From positions 12,012,354-12,076,353 of the forward strand of contig OX235272.1 in the NCBI GenBank assembly GCA_944472155.2: 64,000 nucleotides of DNA, given 5' to 3'. This stretch comes from Trichobilharzia szidati. Its lineage: Eukaryota > Platyhelminthes > Trematoda > Strigeidida > Schistosomatidae. Below the pieces are notes generated by a model. That model was given only the letters and a program-made list of their open reading frames with translations, had not been told where the DNA came from and did not search any database. The translations under genes and the position numbers were made by a program. Shown here in pieces: positions 11,547-21,439 of this stretch (its first letter is position 1; every line of letters starts with the position of its first letter).

Positions 11547-11645
11547 AGTGAGTATTCGTCCTCACACCCAACCTGCTGTACCCTACTGGTCACGACTTCC
11601 CACCGGAACCGAAGGTCACAAGCTACCTGAATTGGGCCAGTAGCT
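11547..11645 (-). mobile_element. SM-alpha-like SINE, right part after CR1 insertion
   Basis: Continues the copy from 7850-8135. The minus strand reads a start like other family heads (GTGGGAAGTCGTGACCAGTAGGGTACAGCAGG-type, here as segments CGTGACCAGTAGGGTACAGC and GTGTGAGGACG). Position for position it matches the 5' end of the copy at 4555-4655. Confidence 0.75.
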
Positions 11646-11990
11646 AATCAGAATCTCATTGATATTGTTCATGTGTCAGTTAATTACAAAACAGGTTAAT
11701 TTTAGAATTTTTTGACATTTATTCATATGCAGTATATTGACAATGAATCTAAGTCATCATTCATTTTGAAGTTAGTCTTTTCTATTACTTGGTCGACTTT
11801 ACTGAAAAGCTCTTAGCATCTTTCTACACAACATATTCAAACTTAACTGGGAATAAAACTGGTTAATTAATGATGTTCAAAAGGTGTATTTAACTACCGG
11901 CTTCTTTGCGAATTCACTTATTAATATCGTAATAATTATTCCTGAAATAAGTTGATCATTTATTTATTCAGATTGTGGAAAACACTTATG
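11646..11990. other. Non-coding stretch, nothing recognised
   Basis: AT-rich sequence between the SINE and the next PLE fragment; no recognised element. Confidence 0.4.
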
Positions 11991-12035
11991 AGGACATTAG
12001 AGAGAAGAGAACACGAAGTCCAGCAAAAATATATG

Positions 12036-12354
12036 CCAGTTCACCTGCTCTTGCGGAGCTAGGTACATAGGTCGTTGCATGCGCGTATTTTCAAAACATG
12101 TTAGAGAACACTACCCAGCGTGGCTGCAAATAGGAGGCACCGGTTCAATCAGAAGTGCCATTATTGAACATCTGATCAACACTTCACACAACATCTCAAC
12201 TGATTCATTCAAAGTAATTTACAAAGTCAACAGAAACCTACCAAAAGCGGTATGTTTCCGAGTTCTCTGTACTGCAGAAGCCCTCGCAATATGTATCGAA
12301 AAGCCGGAAAAGTGTGTTCAAAAGAAACTAGTCCAACCTCCACACTTACCATGA
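12036..12354 (+). pseudogene. PLE GIY-YIG endonuclease domain, open frame
   Basis: An uninterrupted stretch of about 105 codons: QFTCSCGARYIGRCMRV (the GIY-YIG core), EHYPAWLQIG, SAIIEHLINTSHNIS, SFKVIYKVNRNLPK, ALAICIEKPEKCVQKK and stop at 12352-12354. CSCG cysteines precede the YIG motif, as in this PLE family. Reverse transcriptase and linker are absent, so it is a 5'-truncated copy, but the domain itself is not broken. Terminal-repeat sequence follows immediately. Confidence 0.85.
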
Positions 12355-12875
12355 ACCTAGTTCGGTATGTTCCCTTAGCTTCCTTTTTTTTCTCTTTCAT
12401 CCTCTTTTCTTGATCTATTTTTCGTTCGCTGTGTGTGTGATTTTTACACCCTCTGTGTTCATTCGATTCACATCATTTTTTCAGTTATAAAAAAAGTTAT
12501 TTCAATTTTGTTTCTATGCTAATTTTCTATACACTTGTAATTCGTTGTAACTCTGCATAATTTTTGTTTCTAAGGCTCTTGTAATCTATATTCGCACTTC
12601 CTAGCTCCCATCTCAAGTTGGAAATTATTATTTCAAATTTGTTTCCATGCTCATTTTCTACACACCTGTAATTCGTTCTAATCGTGTGTAATTTTGTTTC
12701 TAAGCCTATCGTAAACCAAATCTAGTTGAAAATATTTGTCACCTTTTATTCACCATCGTAATTATATGGAATCAAACAAAAATTGTATCTATATAAAATT
12801 ATGTATTTAAATGGTATTGCACAGCTTTTGAAAATGAAATAGCCGAAAAGATATCTGTGTTTCTGAACTTCATGT
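12355..12875 (+). repeat. PLE 3' terminal repeat with internal tandem duplication
   Basis: Non-coding, T-rich sequence between the PLE stop and a degenerate hammerhead-like segment at about 12805-12865 (TTGCACAGCTT, then GCCGAAAAGAT, then CTGAAC). Two related units at about 12498-12585 and 12632-12720 share ATTTCAA(A/T)TTTGTTTC, ATTTTCTA, TTGTAATTCGTT and TTTTGTTTCTAAG, giving a period near 133 bases. Confidence 0.55.
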
Positions 12876-13014
12876 TCTCTTCTTTCTTTTTATTTATTTT
12901 CTGTGCTTTGTAGTTCCTGTAACAATTGAATCGATTTCCTGTAATGAGGTTATCAGCCTCGTACTCAACCTTATTCTTTGTTCCGGGCTTATGAACACTT
13001 ATTAAACTAGGGAA

Positions 13015-13405
13015 CGAGAAAATTTCCAACAAATATGTCATCAGCTCGATACTGATGACCAGATGGCTAGAACGGATAAGTAACAAGGCACCCAGGTGGC
13101 CAACCAACAACGGAATCTGTCACCCAGTAAATATGCAGAAAGAAGTGGAGATAGATTAGAATCACACTGCCAAGACCAAATCCTAAAATTACACGTCACA
13201 CAATCAGCCAGCACCTAAATGGGAAACGAAGCGTCGGGTCTGCGTCCAACGTTAATGTGGAGAAGAATGCATGACGAAAAAAGAAAAGCTTATGGAGAAT
13301 CGTGGAAGCGGCTAGAAAAGACTACAGAGAACATAATGAAATTGTAATGTGCTGTTGAAGACTTATGTTCCACTCAGGATACAATGGAATAATAAAAGAT
13401 GATGA
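13015..13405 (+). mobile_element. RTE 3'-end fragment
   Basis: Degraded C-terminus and tail of an RTE element. The GGCCAACCAACAACGGAATC and AATATGCAGAAAGAAGTGGAG stretches match the RTE at 26.4 kb. The end (CTGTTGAAGACTTATGTTCCAC, then CAATGGAATAATAAAAGATGATGAT) corresponds to the RTE tail. No intact frame. Confidence 0.65.
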
Positions 13406-13699
13406 TATCGTAACTACAGAAGGCAAGACACGGAAGCCAAGGTATATTTTCAAGTGATCAAACCGCTACTCATATCTATATGGTTTTATATTCTCTAACC
13501 AATCATACAGCGTGTGATTTTGGCTTACATTGGAATGGTAGTCTGTCTCAAACAGCAGATAGAATGTTCATATAGATATATCGTATTCTGCTGCTAATGC
13601 TGTATTGAACTGTGGGAATATGTGAGAATAATATTCCGTTGAAAAACATTGTCTGTATCACACCACCACAATATTACTGATCATAAAATGATATAAAAA

Positions 13700-14046
13700 A
13701 TTCGGATTTTCAACACAAATGTGAAGTTAGTAAGTCACTGTTTCTGTATGGGTTAGAGACTTGCAGAGCACGTCACGAAAAAGATTCCCAACAAGCTACA
13801 TACCTTTAGCAACAGCTGCTCACTTCGCTGATTCCCTACTGAAGATCAATCGGCCAGCCAGATGTCCAGAAAGAATTAGTAACAAGAAACTCTGGCTGGC
13901 TGGCAACAAACCAACCAAGGGTCAATCGCCCAACAAATATGTAGAAGAAAATGGAGACTGATCGGGCATCACTCGAGGAGGCTGCGGAATTAAATCTCAC
14001 GCCAAGCAAACCATCACTCGAGTAGAATCCAGATAGGAAGCGATGA
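13700..14046 (+). mobile_element. RTE 3' region, left part, split by a CR1 copy
   Basis: TTCGGATTTTCAACACAAATG, GGGTTAGAGACTTGCAGAGC and CAACAAATATGTAGAAGAAAATGGAG are equivalents of the C-terminal coding part of the RTE at 26.2-26.5 kb. The sequence is interrupted at about 14047 by CR1 sequence and continues at 14650. Confidence 0.7.
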
Positions 14047-14649
14047 GTGCGTCGTCGGTATGAGGGTGACGCTGAAGAGATCGTAAGAATTGAAGGAGAT
14101 GTTAGACTGTCAGACCCTCTGCACCCCGTTTATTCACAACTATTCCCTTGTATCTCATCAGGTAGAACGAGAAGTCAATATGAAAAGTTATATGCTCGTA
14201 CCACTAAGTACAAAAATTCTACAATACCGTATTTAGCCCGTATTTTATGTGATGAAGACTCTGTTAGACGTGAAACATATAAGTTACTATGTAGTTAGCA
14301 TAGTGAACCGAACCTTTCATTGTTCATCTTTCTGTAATTCTATGGTGTCACCTTTTCTATCGTTTAATTATAACTTTGCTATTTTTATTTTAGTTGTTAT
14401 TACTATTATTACTATAATTTTATACTTTCTGCGTATTTTTCTCCTTATCGTATACTGTAATTGCTACATAGCTGGTATAAAAACGTTTTGTTATCATTAT
14501 TATGTAATAATTATTTCGTTTATTTATTTTTTTGTTGTTGTTGTCGTTTTTGAGTAAATTAGATGCAATACTGTACTGAATGCTGAAAATTCCTTGCTGT
14601 ATCATTAATACTGTTTTTGGAATAAAGCAAAAATTATTATTATTATAAC
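14047..14649 (+). mobile_element. 5'-truncated CR1 copy nested in RTE
   Basis: Same family as the LINE at 8.1-11.5 kb. The last about 70 codons (DPLHPVYSQLFPCISSGRTR, YARTTKYKNSTIPYLARIL) end at 14296-14298. They are followed by the homologous 3' UTR (TGCTGAAAATTCC, CTGTATCAT.AATACTGTTTTTGGAATAA) and an (ATT)n tail at about 14632-14646. Target-primed retrotransposition commonly gives such 5'-truncated copies. Confidence 0.85.
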
Positions 14650-14755
14650 GGTTAGTCTTGGAGATAGCAGCTGAAGAGAACAGCGGAGAACAGAAGTGAT
14701 GTGTTTTTGAAGTCCTATGTTCGAGTCGAAACCCAAGGGAATAATAATAATAGTG
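14650..14755 (+). mobile_element. RTE 3' tail, right part
   Basis: Resumes the RTE broken at 14046: GTTTTTGAAGTCCTATGTTCGA, CCCAAGGGAATAATAATAATAGTG is the element tail, comparable to the tail at 26.67-26.72 kb. Confidence 0.65.
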
Positions 14756-15195
14756 ATATTAGTGGAAGCTGATATGCTGGTAACTTCAGTGTTCTACACT
14801 GAATACGTTTACGTCATAATTAAATTTATAAATCTTGAATTATATCACGCACCAAAATATCACAGTAAATATGGGAATATATAAATATATCAGTGAAATC
14901 ACTCTCCATGAGGTTAATTCAGAAGATTAATTGAATGCACTATAGCAAGCAAATCATAACTTATTTTATCAATGTGCCATACTTTTACCAGTATTTTCAC
15001 TATACTGTTAATAATATGATCGTGTAATATATTTAGATTTTATGGAGATTCATAGCTCAGGTTGATGATTTTGATGTAGTTGTGTTCACTGAGCTGGATG
15101 GTTTATTGGCGAAGCTTTCATCGCCCTACTAGGCAACATCTTCAGCTCACACTTCAGTTTGTTGAAGTGAGCTTTTACATTTCTCCACGAGTTTA

Positions 15196-15946
15196 TTAAT
15201 CATCTCTCCTAGTGGTAACCTTTAGCATGACTCTTTGGTTGTTTTTGTGTGTTTTCATACCCTCTGGGCTACTTGTATTAGTACTGATTGTTTCTTTGAC
15301 CTGAACTTTGACCGTTTCTGTATGAGATATCCTTCTTATCGATTTGTAAATTTTGTCTACTTCAATGTGTCTATTAATCGACGGTTCACTAGAATACCCG
15401 GCTTCTAAAAATTCTCTAGCATTCTTGGTGTTTCCTCTGTCTAACATTTGAACTTTGGTTGTCCTAAGAGAATTGATGTCCGTGGTCGCCCGTATGTAGT
15501 AATATGAGGGAATGGATGTCATGTCTTTTGACGGCTAGCTTATGTTCATGGATACTAAGACGAAGAGGACGTCCACTTTGGCCAATGTAGTGTTTTTCGC
15601 AGTTGATACAATTTATCTTGTAGATGATGTTGGTTTTATCTTCTGTTGAGTCTTTTGGTTGACACAGAGCTGAGTGGAGTGATTTTGTTGGTTTGTGTGT
15701 AATATGATTTGCTAGAGGTTTGAAGAGTCTTGCAGTGATTTCTGAGATGTCCATTATGTATTGTGGGGTGATTTTCTTTGTGCTTTTCTTGGGGGCTTTA
15801 AGTTTGATAGGTTGGCTTGAGGGTAAATGTCTTTTGATGAAATTCGATGGATATCCATTCTTTTGGAAGACGTTCATGAGATATCTTTCTTCAATTTTCC
15901 TTACGGTAGGAGTGCTGTTATGAGTTCTGGCTCTCTTGAATAGTGT
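15196..15946 (-). pseudogene. PLE linker and GIY-YIG endonuclease
   Basis: In the same frame as the RT upstream: ERYLMNVFQKNGYPSNFIK, KKITPQYIMDISE and then the nuclease core INCINCEKHYIGQSGRPLR with HEHKLAVKRHD. After a frameshift near 15500, the C-terminus continues with NTKNAREFLEAGYSSEPSIN and IDKIYKSIRR-type residues. Cys-x-x-Cys precedes the YIG motif. It probably lost activity through the frameshift. Confidence 0.83.
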
Positions 15947-16690
15947 TTACATACAATTTCGTTTGTGTATGATTGGATTGTTGCTGTTGTAATTGAGTAT
16001 TTGGTCCGTGTGAGTTGATTTTCTATAGACTTGAGTTTCTAATTCCCCTGTGGTTGTTCGCTTGACTAAGACGTTCAAAAATGGGATTTTGTTCTCAGAT
16101 TCCTCTTCTCTTGTGAATTTAATCTCGTTGAAGACGTTGTTTATTAAGTTGTGAGTTTTGTCCAACTCGTTTCTTTTGATCATTACAAATCTGTCATCTA
16201 AGTAATGCATCCAAATTTTGAGTTTGATCTTTGGTAGGATTATGTTTTCCAGCCTTTGCATCACTGCTTCTGCAATCAAACCTGATATTGGCGATCCCAT
16301 AGGTGTTCCTTTGACTTGTTCATATATTTGACCGTTGAACTGGAAGTACGCTGTTAGGCATAGGTTTATACATTCCATCCAACTTATGTGTTGCATTTTT
16401 GATTGTTGTGGGAGGTGTTCGTTATTGCTGAATAACTGTTCTATGGTATCTTTCTCTGGTTTTTGTCCAGTTGAGGTATATAATGCTGTGACATCGAAGG
16501 ATACCATTATTCCTTGGTCATCTCTTTGAATGCTTCTGATTTTCTCTAGAAATTGGATAGCAGATTTGATGGAATGATTGGAGGGATCCGTTAGGTGTTT
16601 CAATTTTCTGCATAATTTTTTGGACAATTTGTATGCAAGCGTATCTGGGAGTGATACAGTTGGTCGTAAGGGGATATTTAGTTTGTGTGA
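15947..16690 (-). pseudogene. PLE reverse transcriptase domain
   Basis: RT palm blocks are visible in order: IMVSFDVTALYTSTGQ (motif A, two aspartate-region residues), the KGTPMGSPISGLIAEAVMQRLE block (motif B) and MHYLDDRFVMIKRN (motif C, YLDD). IPFLNVLVKR and YRKSTHTDQILNYNS follow. Catalytic aspartates are present. The frame ends at TAA 15947-15949, directly before the region that continues TLFKRARTHNSTP in the same frame, so a single stop separates RT from endonuclease. Confidence 0.87.
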
Positions 16691-16895
16691 AATATATTTT
16701 TTTCATAATTATACTCAACAGTTGGGTTATCTAATAATTATCTCCACACTGTGGCAGGTATTTTCCTAAGCTGTGGATTCGTTCTTCCTGCAGACGGAGG
16801 AACAGTACAACTCAGTAACTTATCCATCATCTAAATAAGAATATACATATGAATGACGTCTTTCAGTGGGCCATAAGAATAAGACTTTTTGACAA

Positions 16896-17731
16896 TGTTA
16901 AACTTTTAGCACCACTAACTACCAATCAGCAGGTGACCTCAAACGCACCAGTCCCGTGAAAGAGGCATTTCGTTTTTATGAAAAAATGCATAAAAACTGT
17001 ATAAAAGTGTTACAAAGGATACTTTCCTCTTGCATGTGATAAAAACAGCTCTCAGTTTTAGGTTAGAGTATCAGCAGAATGTAATTCCATTGTGGGTAAA
17101 TTTTGGTTTGATAAAGTCCCACAGTGTTATACAGTAATATTTACTGAGCAATAAATTGTGCTCGAAACGTCATCAGTTAATACGACAGTATAGCACTGTG
17201 AAACTTTATCAAAATAAATGCTACCCCTAATGAAATTATTCTCTGTCACAGTGCACAAGTTCTAACCTTATATCAACAGAGTAATTTAACCACATTCTAT
17301 GCATGTTGTTATTTATGTCTCCTAACCCCAATCTTTCTTGAACCTAACCCTAACATGAAAATATCCCTAAATGAACTGTAATCTACCTCAAACCAACCCT
17401 AATGTCGCCTTTATTAGGTTAACCTAACCCTAACTTGTCCTTGACTTGAAGAGTAACTTAACCTTTCTCAAACTTAAGCTGAAACTTGTCAGAATTCCAA
17501 TTTAGTAACATGACACTTCGTTGAGCATATTTTATTGATGATGGCAACATTATTTGCCAGGTTTCACTAACTTGCTGAGTAAGCGTCTCAAGGTCATTGG
17601 TGCAGTCATACTCCATTGGTACTTAGTGGTGCTAGTTCTCACTAATTTGCTCAGTGGGCGTATTTTAGGCATTTCAAGGTCATCGGTGCCATCGCACTCC
17701 ATTGGCAGTTCGAGTTGCTTAAAGTTTAACT
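16896..17731. mobile_element. MITE-like repeat with terminal inverted repeats (copy 1)
   Basis: The left end starts GTTAAACTTTTAGCACCACT and the right end finishes TTGCTTAAAGTTTAAC, which are inverted repeats of each other with few mismatches. A second copy with better ends lies at 54694-55458. Internal parts are shared between the copies: CTAACTACCAATCAG, a PLE-derived palindrome at about 17090-17285, a run of CCTAACCCTAA-like sequence at 17320-17430, and the block TTATTGATGATG.CAACATTATT. The segment 17560-17700 contains a local tandem duplication (CACTAA.TTGCT.AGT, TCAAGGTCAT.GGTGC). No transposase is encoded, so it would be non-autonomous. Confidence 0.65.
17090..17285. repeat. Inverted pair of PLE terminal-repeat ends inside the MITE
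   Basis: GATAAAGTCCCACAGTGTTA..CAGTAATATTTACTG is followed, after GAGCAATAAATTGTGCTCGAAACGTC, by the reverse-complement arm (ATCAGTTAATACGACAG..CACTGTGAAACTTTATC). The same terminal-repeat sequence flanks PLEs at 27.2, 28.3, 32.4 and 61.3 kb. The centre carries GAAACGTC, the 3' half of a hammerhead core (GAAA plus a GTC cleavage triplet); the CTGATGA half is reduced to CTGA. Confidence 0.7.
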
Positions 17732-18559
17732 TGGCCGACTTTATTTCCTTTCAGGGGTTAAGTCTTAAGTTTATAAAATGTAGCAAAATAGAGGATGAAT
17801 CTACGTCACTCAGTCTGTGAAAGATTGAGCTAACAGCTTCTGTTTTCCATTGCATACACATACGCACATTCACACAAACACGCATATAGACATGAAACAT
17901 AAATGCATCTTTCACTAATTTAATGTCTACCGTTTTAAATTGGTCGGCAAAAACTGTTCACATTACTTTCGGTGATGAAAATGAAAGCGTTTGAAAAAAA
18001 CTTCGTTTTATGATAATTTAGTTTTGAAAACCACTATAAAAGCATATGAAAAAGATGAATGTGTAGCGCTTGTTGTTGCTATGGTGAACGTCACGTATAT
18101 ATTTATATTAATTCCCTTCGTTTTATAGCTTCCTGTTATAGTGTGCAGACAAAACAGTATAGTGGATAAGTGGTAATTTGCTGACTGTTTTCGCCAGGTG
18201 TATTATGCATAAACAATCATATTAAATGGGTTATATATATTTTTTGCTTATCTCTAGGAAATTTATTTTAAATTTCATCACATTGTAGATGTGTTCACAG
18301 TTATTGTACTCTCCTTTTAATTAACAATATTGGAAATTTCAACCACTACGTAACAGATTTCAAATGAGCGATCATTGTGAGCGGTGAAATCTTTCGTCTA
18401 AGTGACAGAAAAGTAAAAGTTAAAGAACTTTTAACTTTCAGATCGCGTTTTTTCTCAGTAGGTTAAAGATTCTTTGAGTATGATAGACTTCAAAGTTGTG
18501 TTACTCAGAGTCACTTGTTAATTTCAAGCTTAAACTGGTATGATTCTAAGTATTTTGTC
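17732..18559. other. Non-coding stretch, nothing recognised
   Basis: AT-rich, no coding or repeat identity recognised. Confidence 0.4.
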
Positions 18560-19995
18560 TTCCTATTGGTGTTCTCCATGTCACCCATGGATGCGCAACA
18601 TGTCACCAGCTTCATATTAAGATACCAGCTGACGGTTGGCTTGGTTTGTGATGTCACATAACAGTCCCCCAAAAGTATGTCGAATCCATCTCCACCTCCT
18701 CCTGCATATCTTTTAGGTGGTATTTTATACAAACTAGTGCTTCTTTTCGGCTATTCTTTCTGACTGTTCACCTGGTCTCCAGTATCGAGACAATGAAGGC
18801 AGATCATAATTAATATTATTATATTATTGTTCCTTTGGGTTCCTAGTGGAACATAGGGCTTCAACTACACGTCTCCACTTGTTTCTGTCTTCTACTGTAC
18901 TTTTCACCTGCATCCATGTTAATCCATACTGTTTCAACTCCTCTTCACACGATCTCCTCCATGTCACCCTTGGACGTCCCACTCGCCGCTTCCCTTTCGG
19001 GTTCCACTCGAGAGTTGGCCTGACGCGCGATGTCACCCAGCGAGTGGCCTCCTCAGCGAGTGAGTGTCCAATCCATCTCCACTTTCTCCTGCATATTTGT
19101 TGGCCGATTGCTTCTTGTTTTGTTTCTTCCCATAGTTTGTTTCTTGTTGGTTCTTGTTCTTTCCGGCCATCTCATCTTCAGTATAGAGCCAGCGAAGACA
19201 GTTAGTTGTTGATGAAAGTCTGCAACAGGCTGTTGGAAATGCTCATTCTTTGTGACCCGCCGCCAAGTTTCTGATCCATCCATATAGAAGAAGTGACTTG
19301 ACTGACGTTTGTATTGAAAATCCGAATTTCGTTGTTGATGCTGGGTTGAATGACGAAGATTTCCAGATTGGTTTCAGGTTGATGTATGTGTTTCTCGCCT
19401 TCCCGATTTTCGATTTGACATTATAATGGATGTCTTTAACTGATTATTGTTGGAGATGCTTATGTTGACATGACCGCTCAGTCTCTGAGCCACACTAAAG
19501 CACTGACTAACTTGACATAAGTGCTAGAAATCCGAATCCTGTTCCTCATGCTGAGTGCAACAGATTTCTACGCTGATATCAGAGCATTGATGACCTGCCT
19601 TGCTCTTCCAGTCTGATCCTGATTGACTTTGATATACTTATCTGTACCACTTGTAGTTGAAATGAAGCTGCTGTGAAAGGAGTAACTTCCTTTAAATTCC
19701 AACCTTCGGCGGTGATTGATACTTGTTGGTGGTATCCATTAGCTCTCTTCACCACCTCTGTTTTCCCTTCGTTCACTTAAAATTCTGTCTTCTCTGCCAA
19801 TGTCTTAGCCAACCTGCTGGTTTTCACTTGCAGACCAACGATCTTCTGTGATATCCAACATAAATCATCTCCAATCATTTAATGTCTTCTTGTCAGTCCA
19901 ACGTGTACCTGCCTCCTTGCTACCCACACACAGTCCGTTGCATGATCCAGTCCACCACAATCGGGCAGTGTAACCTTGTCTCATTCGTGTCTTTA
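18560..19995 (-). mobile_element. RTE 3' region with a second RTE nested inside
   Basis: Minus-strand RTE C-terminal coding sequence occurs twice. The outer copy occupies about 18560-18800 and 19436-19995 (the two halves complement each other). The inner copy, about 18815-19435, has its own 3' tail (GAAGCCCTATGTTCCACTAG, then GAACCCAAAGGAACAATAATA) at 18815-18855. The inner copy encodes GSETWRRVTKNEHFQQPV, KVEMDWTLTR, NPKGKRRVGRPRVTWRRSC and YGLTWMQVKS, the RTE C-terminal region. All frames are broken. Confidence 0.75.
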
Positions 19996-21265
19996 GCCAC
20001 AGGTTTTAGTCACTCAAGGACTGAACTGCTCCAGTCAAATAAAATCAATAAGCTGCACAACTGAAAAAACTAATTTCAGCGAATGAGATGAGAAGTCGTT
20101 TATTAGAAAAGCGAAAATATTTAGCGTCTTTTAAACATCTTAAATGCACTGCTTCCTTATAGTATAAATCAAGCCATAAGTTACAGGTATCTTCGAATAA
20201 TATCAGTAAAATATTTTTAAAAAATTCCAATTTGATTTTCCTGTTGACTGACTTCACCGAAATGTTCGGCCTCTGTTGATTCGTCGACTCCTAGTCCGGA
20301 CACTTCAACGATGTTCGGAGATTGACTTGAAGTAATTTAGTCGACGGTAACTACCAGTGGAATCCAATATGTGCATTTCGTCCAATTTGGAACACGTCAT
20401 CCGGATGTACCCATCTATCCCAGTTAGGGAAAGGGTCCTCGCTAAAAACTGAACTCAGTAGCCTTTGTTTCAAACGCCAAAACGTAATCTAATGGACCAT
20501 TTGGGCCACAACAACCACCTTAGATAACTCTTTGGCGTTTAAAATGATGGCTAATGGGTTCCAGGCTCATCACTTACTGGGGAAGGCGGCAAGGACGTGT
20601 CTCAAATATGACGAAAAGTGCCTTATCCGGAATTCTATTGCAAGTCACTATCCAGCAGATCACTTCAAATAAGAAAACACGTTTACAGTATAAACAGTCT
20701 TATAAGAATATATGTTGTGTTCGTGATTGAAACACTTATTGAAAGAGGAAAAACTTTTGTATGTCCAGTTATTATTATTTTAGGTATGACAAGATAAGAA
20801 TGTGCTTGTTTCCGTGTTTTCATGTTTTTTTGATTTTCTTGTTTTTTTTTGTTTCTGTCTTCAAAGAAGACGCCAGAAAGAAAAAAATCAGCATACTCTT
20901 GAGCTATTTCACTAATACACCTGAGAATGATTTGTCTAGATTCTAGTTCAAGTGTAATCATTGTACAACTTAAGGAATTTAAAAATTATGACTGACAGCT
21001 AAAACTAGTTAAACTGCTTAAACAACTGTGAACGTGTAGGTAGACAGCCTCCACATGGTTTGAATCGCTTTTTTAGTGCTTAGTTGTAGCCAGTCGACTA
21101 AAAGCCACCAGTGGGACATTTTCTTTTTTCTCTCCTACTTGAATCACCCTCAGTGATAAAGTGCCAAATGAGAATGAAACAAGTTTCTTCTGCCTCAATT
21201 GTTTCTGTTGACTACTAACAAACAATAAAATTCAAGTTAGCTAATGGGACTAGAATTTTCATGAG
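19996..21265. other. Non-coding stretch, nothing recognised
   Basis: No family or gene recognised over about 1.27 kb. Short open frames exist on both strands without coding signatures. Confidence 0.4.
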
Positions 21266-21267
21266 CA

Positions 21268-21425
21268 TGTTTAGATGGATATGATCAGTTAGAGAAGCGA
21301 TGAAAACCAAGAAATACTGGAGAGCTGTTTTGTTCTAGTTCGAGACCCATCAGAACCCAGTGGGTGGGCGCTGTTGAAGTATCCCAACTACCAGGACGAA
21401 ACAGGTATTCAGTATTTCATCCAGT
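21268..21425. mobile_element. SM-alpha-like SINE remnant, inverted halves
   Basis: A minus-strand 3' end (CAGTTAGAGAAGCGATGAAAACC, then GAGAGCTGTTTTGTTC) abuts a plus-strand equivalent (TCCCAACTACCAGGACGAAACAGG, then TTCAGTATTTCATCCAG). Only the hammerhead-side halves remain. Confidence 0.55.
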
Positions 21426-21439
21426 GATTACTCTTTCAT

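Larger units (their letters stand above)
15040..16860 (-). mobile_element. Penelope-like element, nearly readable RT-endonuclease, 5'-truncated
   Basis: The longest PLE coding region in the window. On the minus strand, the frame opens near 16700 (SHKLNIPLRPTVSLPDTLAY), continues through the reverse transcriptase and linker, and ends in a GIY-YIG endonuclease. A stop at 15947-15949 and a frameshift near 15470-15520 are the only clear breaks. The 3' end at about 15050-15100 can form a stem of AGCTCAG with CTGAGCT around a GATGA-containing loop, perhaps the terminal-repeat RNA structure. Upstream to 16860 the sequence still resembles PLE finger coding but is broken. Confidence 0.85.

Noticed and set aside
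17320..17440. Telomere or chromosome end
   Set aside because: Repeats are irregular, short and shared with a second interstitial copy at 55.2 kb inside the same MITE.
20683..20961. Minus-strand hypothetical protein of 92 codons
   Set aside because: Low-complexity AAG/GAA-derived residues in the middle and no recognised motif.
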